This document shows positions 31,546-37,622 of a stretch of DNA of 37,622 nt, piece by piece. The stretch's first letter is position 1; every line of letters begins with the position of its first letter. The notes beneath the pieces were generated by a model. The model was not told the origin of the DNA. It searched no databases and saw only the letters and a list, made by a program, of their open reading frames with translations. The translations under genes and the position numbers were made by a program. Source of the stretch: an uncultured Bacillaceae bacterium (GTDB lineage: Bacteria > Bacillota > Bacilli > Bacillales > Cytobacillaceae); contig CALKIU010000124.1 of assembly GCA_937995745.1 (NCBI GenBank), positions 1 through 37,622 of the forward strand, read 5' to 3'.

Positions 31546-32778
31546 TTAAAAGGCCCAATCTCCGTTTCGGAAAACCGGTTCGGCTTTGCCGTCTTCCGTG
31601 ATGCCGTCGATATCCATTTTGTCGCTGCCAATCATGAAATCAACATGGGTGATGCTTTCGTTCAAGCCGTGTTTTGCCAGTTCTTCGCTTGCCATCTCTT
31701 TGCCGCCTTCCAGGCAGAAAGCATAGGCGCTGCCGATGGCCAGATGATTGGATGCATTTTCATCAAATAACGTATTGTAAAAAAGGATATTTGATTCGGA
31801 AATCGGCGATCTGTGGGGGACAAGGGCCACTTCGCCGAGATAACGGGAGCCTTCATCAGTCTCAATCAGCCTTTTAAGCACTTCTTCCCCTTCTTTTGCT
31901 TGGAAGTCGACGATTTTTCCGTCCTTGAAGGTCAACGTGAATCCGTCAATGATATGACCGCCGTAACTGAGCGGTTTTGTGTTTGAAACCGTCCCGTTAA
32001 CGCCGTGTTTTAAAGGAGCGGTAAAGACCTCTTCCGTCGGCATGTTGGCCATGAATTCAATCCCTTTTTCATTGATGCTGGCCGCTCCGTTCCAAATATG
32101 CTTTTCCGGCAGTTCAATGGTTAAGTCGGTGCCAGGCGCTTTAAAATGCAATTTTTTATACCGTTTTTGGTTCAAATACTTGACTTTTTCCTGCAGCGTT
32201 TGATCATGTTTTTTCCAAGCAGCGACCGGATCTTCCGCATCGACGCGGGTGGCTTTAAAAATGGCGTCCCATAGTTTGGAAACGGCCGTATCGGGAGCGT
32301 CATCAGGGAAAACTTTTCGCGCCCAGCCGTCGGATGCCGCCGCGATGACGGTCCAGCTGACTTTGTCCGATTGTATGTATTTCCTGTATTTATTTAATGC
32401 TTTTCCGCTCGCTTTTTGATAATTGGCGATGCGATCGGGATGGACTCCTTTTAAAAGATCCGGGCTGGAGGAAACGATGGACATAAAGGCCGCTCCTTGT
32501 TCGGCATAGTCTTCGATTTCCCTGGCCCGCCATTTCGGATATTCATGGAAGATTTCGTCGGGGGCCAAATCGTATTTTGTCCTCGTTACAATATCATCGC
32601 TCCAATTGACAACCACATTTCTGGCTCCCGCTTCATACGCTTTCCGGACGATTAAGCGGACGAGGGGCGCCGAGTCAATCGTTGCATTGACAATGAGTGT
32701 TTGGTTTTTCTGGATATTAACGCCCACTTTGACGGCGATTTCTGCGTATTTTTCCAATCTTTCTTTGAATGATGCCAA
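31546..32778 (-). CDS. ampS: M29-family aminopeptidase (AmpS-like)
   Basis: This 410-residue protein matches the thermophilic aminopeptidase family M29 in full length. Visible family blocks are NMPTEEVFTAPLKHGVNGTV, DEGSRYLGEVALVP, ILFYNTLFDENASNHLAIG and THVDFMIGS near the C-terminus; these carry the Glu, His and Asp ligands of the two-metal site. It removes N-terminal residues from peptides in the cytoplasm. The start is TTG 32778, with AGGAGG eight bases upstream and no nearer ATG. Confidence 0.9.
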   Translation of the reverse strand: MASFKERLEKYAEIAVKVGVNIQKNQTLIVNATIDSAPLVRLIVRKAYEAGARNVVVNWSDDIVTRTKYDLAPDEIFHEYPKWRAREIEDYAEQGAAFMSIVSSSPDLLKGVHPDRIANYQKASGKALNKYRKYIQSDKVSWTVIAAASDGWARKVFPDDAPDTAVSKLWDAIFKATRVDAEDPVAAWKKHDQTLQEKVKYLNQKRYKKLHFKAPGTDLTIELPEKHIWNGAASINEKGIEFMANMPTEEVFTAPLKHGVNGTVSNTKPLSYGGHIIDGFTLTFKDGKIVDFQAKEGEEVLKRLIETDEGSRYLGEVALVPHRSPISESNILFYNTLFDENASNHLAIGSAYAFCLEGGKEMASEELAKHGLNESITHVDFMIGSDKMDIDGITEDGKAEPVFRNGDWAF

Positions 32779-32888
32779 TGGACTGACCTCCTGATAGTTG
32801 GATTTTTATCATAAAAGCAGACCAATTCTGCTTTTCGGCCGAAAGAAAATCAGATTTGCGCTTTATTTTTTCCGACTGCGTAACGAAA

Positions 32889-32921
32889 GGAAACGGCAGA
32901 TTTTTCAAATTTGCCGTTTCC
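32889..32921. terminator. Long hairpin downstream of topB
   Basis: GGAAACGGCAGATTT (32889-32903) pairs with AAATTTGCCGTTTCC (32907-32921), 15 pairs with one G-U and a three-base loop. The T-rich flank on the minus strand is weak (CCTTTCGTT). Likely the topB terminator or an RNA processing structure; it also lies upstream of ampS. Confidence 0.5.
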
Positions 32922-33045
32922 AGTCTTATTGTATCCTGTTCAAAAAGAAAAGAAAAACAAATAAAACTGATTTTGACCGCCGGAAGACGCCGCCTTCCCG
33001 TACGGGAGGGATGTGCGGCGCCGTCCGGAGAAACGGACCGGGCGC

Positions 33046-35133
33046 TTATTTTTTGTCTTTCAAAGCGGCTTTTAAAAGTTCGCCAAGGTTCGTTCCAAAG
33101 TCTTCTTTCTTTTCATATTTTCTCAGCAGCTTCTGTTCTTCTTTTTTGGACAGAGCTTTTTTGGATTCTTCCGCTTTTTCAACAATATTGCACAACCGGC
33201 ATTGGAAATAGGGCCCGGCCTTTCCTTGATGAATTTCCATCCGTTTGCGGCAAGAGGGACAGCGCCGGTTGGAAAGCACCGGATCTCTCCGCCGCTTGTA
33301 TCGGCACTGGAAATTGGAGCAGACGAGAAATTTTCCTTCTTTTGTGTTCCGTTCCTTCAGGAAGGAACCGCATTCGGGACATTTGGAACCCGTTAAATTG
33401 TGGGCGCGGTATGTTTTGTCGCTCTCTTTAATCTCCTTTATCAGCCGCTCCGTTTGTTTGCGGATGTTTTTCAAAAATGCTTTGGGGTCGCCTTTTCCGC
33501 GGGCGATTTTTTCCAGTTCTTTTTCCCATCGGGCCGTCAATTCCGGCGATTTTAATTCTTCGTTGACAAGATCCAGCAGCTGTTTTCCTTTTGCAGTCGT
33601 ATAAAAGCGGCCGTTTCGGCGCTCAACGGCTTCCGAATCGACGAGTTTTTCAATGATTTCCGCCCTCGTGGCCGGGGTGCCCAGTCCGAATTTTTCCATT
33701 TGCGCCAAGACATCCGCTTCCGAATACCGGGCTGGCGGTTCCGTCCATTTTTGTTCCAGTTGCACGGTTTGGACGGTGAAAGACTGGTCTTGTTTGACGG
33801 CGGCGAGTTTGCGGACAGGCTCTTCCTCTTCCCGGCCGGTGATCTTTTTGAAGCCTTTATCAAGGACCAATTTTTCGGCGGCGGTGAACGTTTCGCCTTC
33901 CACTTCTACGGCAGCCTGAATCGTCTCATATTTATAAGGCGGATAAAAGAGGGTCAAAAACCGTCTGGCGATCAAGTCGTAAATTTTCCGTTCATCCGCG
34001 GATAAATCTTCCAAACGGACGCGCTCCTCTGTCGGAATGATCGCATGATGATCAGTGACCTTGCTGTTATTAAACACTCTTTTCGCCACTACCCTCCCTT
34101 TGTTGGCGAGGAGCGGTTTCACTTCTTCACTGTAGGCGGAAGCCATGCCCTGCAAGCGTTCCAACATCGTCGCTTCCATATCTGTTGTCAAATAGCGGGA
34201 ATCGGTGCGCGGATAAGTGACCAGCTTATGATATTCGTACAGGCGCTGCAGCACGCTTAGTGTTTTTTTCGCGGAAAAGCCAAAGCGGATATTGGCATCC
34301 CGCTGCAGTTCGGTCAAATCATAGGGAAGCGGCTGGTGTTCCGTTTTCTGCTTTCGGTGGACAGAGAGGACCGTCCCTTTTTTGCCGTTGATTTTTTCGG
34401 CAATATGTTCCGCCTCCTCCTTGGAGAAAATCCGCTGTTCCCCGTTTCGCTCCCATTTTGTTTGCAACGGTCCGATGACGGCATGAATGGTCCAGTATTC
34501 TTTCGGGACGAACGATTGAATCATTTTTTCCCGTTCGTAAATGAGCGAGAGGGTCGGTGTTTGCACTCTTCCGGCTGACAAAGGGTCTTGATATTTTGTA
34601 GTGAGGGCCCTCGAGACATTCAAGCCGATGAGCCAGTCCGCTTCCGCCCGGCAGACGGCCGATTGGTAGAGCTTGTCAAAGTCCCGTCCCGGACGGAGAT
34701 TCCGAAACCCTTCTTTAATGGAACGGTCGGTGTGGGAAGAAATCCACAGCCGTTTAAGCGGTTTTTTCCAGCGGATCATTTCCAGGATCCAGCGGGCGAC
34801 CAGTTCCCCTTCCCGGCCGGCATCGGTGGCAATGATGCAGTCTTTGATATCTTTCCGTTTTGACAACTGTTCAATGGCTTTAAATTGGCCGCTTGTCTGT
34901 TTGATGATTTTCAAGCCCATTTTTTCCGGAATGATCGGAAGGTCTTCGAGCCGCCATGTTTTGTATCTTTTATCGTAGTGTTCGGGCATTTTTAATTCGA
35001 CCAGATGGCCGAGGGCCCACGTGACAACATACTTATTTCCTTCTATATAGCTTTTATGGACTTTTTTGCAGCCGAGCACCCGGGCAATTTCCCTGGCGAC
35101 GCTCGGTTTTTCCGCAAGAACGAGCGATTTCAT
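33046..35133 (-). CDS. topB: DNA topoisomerase III
   Basis: This 695-residue type IA topoisomerase starts MKSLVLAEKPSVAREIARVL, with the Toprim DAGREGE motif near residues 104-110, the cleavage Tyr in YHKLVTYPRTDSRYL (about residue 310) and the SAGRVQTPTLSLIYERE block. It ends with two zinc-ribbon-like modules (CPECGSF...CSNFQC and CPSCRKR...CRLCN) and a Lys-rich tail. Topoisomerase III decatenates DNA at replication forks and in recombination. ATG 35133 is weakly preceded by AAAAAGGTGAGAAA. It stands between terminator-like hairpins, so it is probably monocistronic. Confidence 0.95.
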   Translation of the reverse strand: MKSLVLAEKPSVAREIARVLGCKKVHKSYIEGNKYVVTWALGHLVELKMPEHYDKRYKTWRLEDLPIIPEKMGLKIIKQTSGQFKAIEQLSKRKDIKDCIIATDAGREGELVARWILEMIRWKKPLKRLWISSHTDRSIKEGFRNLRPGRDFDKLYQSAVCRAEADWLIGLNVSRALTTKYQDPLSAGRVQTPTLSLIYEREKMIQSFVPKEYWTIHAVIGPLQTKWERNGEQRIFSKEEAEHIAEKINGKKGTVLSVHRKQKTEHQPLPYDLTELQRDANIRFGFSAKKTLSVLQRLYEYHKLVTYPRTDSRYLTTDMEATMLERLQGMASAYSEEVKPLLANKGRVVAKRVFNNSKVTDHHAIIPTEERVRLEDLSADERKIYDLIARRFLTLFYPPYKYETIQAAVEVEGETFTAAEKLVLDKGFKKITGREEEEPVRKLAAVKQDQSFTVQTVQLEQKWTEPPARYSEADVLAQMEKFGLGTPATRAEIIEKLVDSEAVERRNGRFYTTAKGKQLLDLVNEELKSPELTARWEKELEKIARGKGDPKAFLKNIRKQTERLIKEIKESDKTYRAHNLTGSKCPECGSFLKERNTKEGKFLVCSNFQCRYKRRRDPVLSNRRCPSCRKRMEIHQGKAGPYFQCRLCNIVEKAEESKKALSKKEEQKLLRKYEKKEDFGTNLGELLKAALKDKK

Positions 35134-35203
35134 TTTCTCACCTTTTTCACTAAAGTCTGCTTCTTAAAGTATAAACGATCATGAGGGGAAATGGTAATAA
35201 AGG

Positions 35204-35228
35204 CCGGCGGCAATAAAAGCGCCGCCGG
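35204..35228 (-). terminator. Second hairpin between ybjQ and topB
   Basis: CCGGCGGC (35204-35211) pairs perfectly with GCCGCCGG (35221-35228) around AATAAAAGC. The following minus-strand bases are moderately T-rich. It may be a backup terminator downstream of the ybjQ-like gene. Confidence 0.45.
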
Positions 35229-35248
35229 TACGGGGGGTTGTCCGGTCC

Positions 35249-35283
35249 AAAAAAGACCGGAGACATGTTCGTCATGTCTCCGG
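35249..35283 (-). terminator. Intrinsic terminator of the YbjQ-family gene
   Basis: CCGGAGACATG (35257-35267) and CATGTCTCCGG (35273-35283) form a perfect 11-bp stem around TTCGT, followed on the minus strand by TCTTTTTT. Confidence 0.92.
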
Positions 35284-35288
35284 CCTAT

Positions 35289-35606
35289 TTACTCTTTTAC
35301 ATATACGGCCGTGCCCGTGGCGATGCACATCATCATGCCGTCGCGCAATGTTTCGAAATCCAAGTCCACGCCGACAACGGCGTTGGCCCCGAGACGGCGG
35401 GCTTTTTCTGCCATTTCCCTTATGGCGATTTCTCTTCCTTCTTGTAGTTTGTTTTCATACGTTCTGCTCCGGCCGCCGATGATGTCTGTCACGCTGGCCA
35501 TCAGATCGCGGACGACATTGGCGCCCATGATCGCTTCTCCGGCCACGATGCCGAGATATTTTTCAATCGTTTTTCCTTCCAGATTGGGGGTGGTTGATAT
35601 GATCAT
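35289..35606 (-). CDS. YbjQ-family protein (UPF0145)
   Basis: This 105-residue protein covers the whole UPF0145/YbjQ family. It begins MIISTTPNLEGKTIEKYLGI and has GEAIMGANVVRDLMA, DIIGGRSRTYE and ARRLGANAVVGVDLDFETL, ending GTAVYVKE. Homologues form pentameric rings; some are called putative heavy-metal-binding, but the function is not established. ATG follows GGAGG. A perfect terminator follows, so the gene is monocistronic. Confidence 0.9.
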   Translation of the reverse strand: MIISTTPNLEGKTIEKYLGIVAGEAIMGANVVRDLMASVTDIIGGRSRTYENKLQEGREIAIREMAEKARRLGANAVVGVDLDFETLRDGMMMCIATGTAVYVKE

Positions 35607-35788
35607 GATATTTCCTCCCTGTTAATTGTTACTTCTCCATACGGAAACCGGCCGGGAAAAGTTTCAAAAAGAGTAGTATTTTTTATATATTTTCCCGGAA
35701 CACCTATCACGCGGTTTTTTGTTTTTTGTTTATTGTTCGGGACGTGGCGGCTTCTGCCGAATAACAGATCTTGCCATTGTCCGCAAAA

Positions 35789-35815
35789 TAAACATCAGTA
35801 AAAAGATACCGATAT
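35789..35815 (+). promoter_or_regulatory. Sigma-D (flagellar) type promoter of motP-motS
   Basis: TAAA (35789-35792), exactly 15 bp, then ACCGATAT (35808-35815) match the Bacillus sigma-D consensus TAAA-N15-GCCGATAT at 11 of 12 positions. The next gene is a flagellar stator gene, which fits. Transcription would start near 35822, leaving a leader of about 130 bases. Confidence 0.75.
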
Positions 35816-35887
35816 GAAAAGAAAAAGATTTTTTAAGCCGGTATTATGATTTGGCGTGTATGCATCTTGTTTGCCGGCGCGGGCTTT

Positions 35888-35924
35888 AGGCTGCGTTGAT
35901 GTTCCCGGTCTGCAGCCTTTTTTC
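35888..35924 (+). terminator. Terminator-like hairpin in the motPS leader
   Basis: AGGCTGC (35888-35894) pairs perfectly with GCAGCCT (35912-35918) across a 17-base loop, followed by TTTTTT. It lies between the sigma-D-type promoter and motP and no plus-strand gene lies upstream, so it could act as an attenuator. Confidence 0.6.
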
Positions 35925-35953
35925 TTCTAAACTATTACAGACAGGTGAATGGC

Positions 35954-36790
35954 ATGGACAAAACTTCGATCATCGGAATCATGATAGGTTTTTTTGCTTT
36001 GCTATTTGGAATGCATTTTAAAGGGATTAGCTTTTCCGTCCTGTTAAATCCGGCTGCCATCGTCATTATCTTTGCGGGGACGATTGCCGCCGTTACGATC
36101 GCTTTTCCGACGAATGAAATAAAAAAAGTGCCGAAGCTGTTTGTCATTCTTTTCCGGGATCAAAAATTGACGGACAAAGTGGATCTGATCCGCCTGTTTT
36201 CCGGGTGGGCGCAAATTGCAAGAAAAGACGGTTTGCTGGCGTTGGAAGCAAGATTGGCGGACGTTGACGACGAATTTTTGAAACACGGGTTGATGCTGGC
36301 GGTGGACGGCCAAAGCGCTGATTATATCCGCGATGTTTTGACGGAAGAAATCGAAGCGATGGAAGAAAGGCATTATTCCGGAGCGCAAATTTTTTCCCAG
36401 GCCGGTACATATGCCCCGACATTGGGGGTGCTCGGTGCAGTTCTCGGTTTAATAGCCGCTCTGGCCAATATGCAAGATACGTCTACATTGGGAGAAGCGA
36501 TCAGCGCCGCTTTCGTGGCTACGATGATGGGGATTTTTTCCGGTTATGTCCTTTGGCATCCGTTTGCCAATAAATTAAGGAGAAAGTCAAAACAAGAAGT
36601 TCAGTTGAAATATATGATGCTTGAAGGGATTTTGTCCATCCTCGAGGGGGAAGCCCCGAGAGTGATTGAGCAGAAATTGAGTTCGTATCTCTCTGCCGAG
36701 GAAAGGGTGAGATTTTTGCGTGGAGGAGGTGTGCACCAGAATGAGCAGGAACAGGAGGCGCAGGAAAAAGCAAGACAAAGCAACGGATGA
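35954..36790 (+). CDS. motP: Flagellar stator protein MotP (MotA/MotP family)
   Basis: This 278-residue stator protein has four membrane helices: two near the N-terminus (about 5-55) and two near 150-205, containing SQAGTYAPTLGVLGAVLGLI and AISAAFVATMMGIFSGYVLW. The cytoplasmic loop between helices 2 and 3 carries the charged residues that contact FliG. With its partner it forms the ion channel that powers flagellar rotation; MotPS stators of Bacillus use sodium. I call MotP rather than MotA by overall resemblance to YtxD, which is less certain. ATG 35954 has AGGTG at six bases. It overlaps motS by 50 bp. Confidence 0.88.
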   Translation: MDKTSIIGIMIGFFALLFGMHFKGISFSVLLNPAAIVIIFAGTIAAVTIAFPTNEIKKVPKLFVILFRDQKLTDKVDLIRLFSGWAQIARKDGLLALEARLADVDDEFLKHGLMLAVDGQSADYIRDVLTEEIEAMEERHYSGAQIFSQAGTYAPTLGVLGAVLGLIAALANMQDTSTLGEAISAAFVATMMGIFSGYVLWHPFANKLRRKSKQEVQLKYMMLEGILSILEGEAPRVIEQKLSSYLSAEERVRFLRGGGVHQNEQEQEAQEKARQSNG

Positions 36791-37538
36791 ATCGTGGCTT
36801 ATTCCTTATGCGGATATCATGACGCTCCTTTTGGCTTTGTTTATCGTTCTCTATGCTTTAAGCGATGTGGATGCGAAAAAGTTGAAAGCAATGGCCCAGT
36901 CGTTCAATGAAATCTTCTCAACGGGGACGGGGATCTTTGATTATCCGAGTGCGATGCCTGATGAAGAAGCGCAAGGGCTGGATCCCCAAGATAAAGAACA
37001 TATCCGGAAAAATAAAGGCGAGCTAAGGGCAAAACCGGTTGATGGAAAAAAAGGTTTTGCCGTTTCGGACTGGGGCGAATTGCGATCGGTTCAGGAAAAA
37101 ATAAACACGTATATCGACGAAAACAATCTGGCTGACAAGTTTAATACTTCCTTGACGGATGAAGGATTGCTCATTTCCATCAGCGATCATGTCCTCTTTG
37201 ATTCAGGCAGCGCCCGGGTGCGGCCGGAGGATGTAGAGCTGGCCCGAGAGATATCCGGGCTTCTGGAAATAAATCCGCCGAAAATGATCATTATCAGCGG
37301 CCATACGGATAATGTACCGATTCATAACGAAGAGTTTGCTTCCAACTGGGAGTTGAGCGTAATGAGGGCGGTCAACTTTATGAAAATCCTTTTGGAAAAC
37401 GAGCGATTGGATCCGCGCTGGTTCAGTGTGAAAGGATACGGGGAATATCAGCCGATAGCCGATAACGGCACACCGGAAGGAAGGGAGCGGAACAGACGGG
37501 TGGAAATTTTGATCGTTCCGCAAGAAAGCCCGGAATAG
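36741..37538 (+). CDS. motS: Flagellar stator protein MotS (MotB/MotS family, OmpA-like)
   Basis: This 265-residue protein has a basic N-terminus, one membrane helix (WLIPYADIMTLLLALFIVLY, 19-38) with the ion-carrying Asp25, a plug/linker region, and a C-terminal OmpA-like domain with FDSGSARVRPED, IISGHTDNVPIHN and VKGYGEYQP...GRERNRRVEI that binds peptidoglycan. It partners MotP; together they form the stator channel. ATG 36741 has GGAGGAGG at 11 bases and lies within the end of motP, so translation is coupled. A T-rich terminator follows. Confidence 0.9.
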   Translation: MSRNRRRRKKQDKATDESWLIPYADIMTLLLALFIVLYALSDVDAKKLKAMAQSFNEIFSTGTGIFDYPSAMPDEEAQGLDPQDKEHIRKNKGELRAKPVDGKKGFAVSDWGELRSVQEKINTYIDENNLADKFNTSLTDEGLLISISDHVLFDSGSARVRPEDVELAREISGLLEINPPKMIIISGHTDNVPIHNEEFASNWELSVMRAVNFMKILLENERLDPRWFSVKGYGEYQPIADNGTPEGRERNRRVEILIVPQESPE

Positions 37539-37579
37539 TTTTTCCGCTTCCGGATTAGCCTTATTAAAGAATAAATTGG

Positions 37580-37618
37580 AAAAGTCCGGCGATATGAGGA
37601 AAGCGCGGACTTTTTTTG
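37580..37618 (+). terminator. Intrinsic terminator of motP-motS
   Basis: AAAAGTCCG (37580-37588) pairs with CGGACTTTT (37606-37614) across a 17-base loop, followed by further T. Confidence 0.8.
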
Positions 37619-37622
37619 TGTT

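Larger units (their letters stand above)
35607..35953. other. Divergent region with motPS promoter and leader
   Basis: Left part is A/T-rich and should hold the ybjQ promoter. The right part holds the sigma-D-type promoter and the leader hairpin listed separately. No ORF is called. Confidence 0.6.

Overview
The window looks like a chromosomal segment of a Bacillaceae species (Firmicutes) with moderate G+C. The evidence is the gene content: a LiaIH/LiaFSR-type envelope-stress module, a YkvU-type sporulation flippase, a YhfW-type FAD/Rieske protein, MotP/MotS stators, a YkhA thioesterase, YhdT/PanF, strong AGGAGG ribosome binding sites and intrinsic terminators. A thermophilic relative such as Caldibacillus is possible, but that is inference only. 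I see no rRNA, tRNA, CRISPR array, transposase or phage gene. Most genes are ordinary housekeeping or accessory genes.

Layout. 1-543 is non-coding and begins with a palindromic repeat. 544-1963 is a 24-codon leader ORF that overlaps an ArsB/YdfA-type transporter gene. 2340-4303 (minus) holds an AcuI/YhfP-type reductase and a HAD phosphatase. 4692-6012 is a split ThrE-type exporter (YjjP/YjjB-like), followed by a 42-residue basic protein. 6407-7942 (minus) is the FAD/Rieske oxidoreductase, and 8131-8631 is an RraA-like protein. A 51-bp-period array of palindromic repeats fills about 8805-9015. Next come a LysM-CAP secreted protein and an orphan formate-dehydrogenase-type cytochrome b with a leader predicted to fold into two hairpins.

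11326-20073 is the most distinctive region, a carboxylate-catabolism island. A good sigma-A promoter with a perfect palindrome just downstream of its -10 box drives two translationally coupled acyl-CoA dehydrogenase subunits and a crotonase-fold enzyme. A block of degenerate 19-bp repeats separates these from a TAXI-type TRAP binding protein, a fused TRAP permease (apparently starting at ATA), a CaiB-type CoA-transferase and an IclR regulator. Together they could import an organic acid, activate it by CoA transfer, desaturate it and process the enoyl-CoA. The substrate cannot be read from the sequence.

20427-24096 is the Lia module (liaI, liaH, then liaF-liaS-liaR; no liaG). 24337-27018 holds a YkvU-like flippase and a KamA-family radical SAM enzyme. 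27019-28196 is mostly non-coding, with a degenerate 50-bp-period repeat and a 50-residue membrane protein on the minus strand. 28197-30743 holds YkhA, YhdT and PanF. 30974-35606 (minus) holds acylphosphatase, an M29 aminopeptidase (TTG start), topoisomerase III and a YbjQ-family protein. 35789-37538 holds motP-motS behind a sigma-D-type promoter, with a terminator-like hairpin in the leader.
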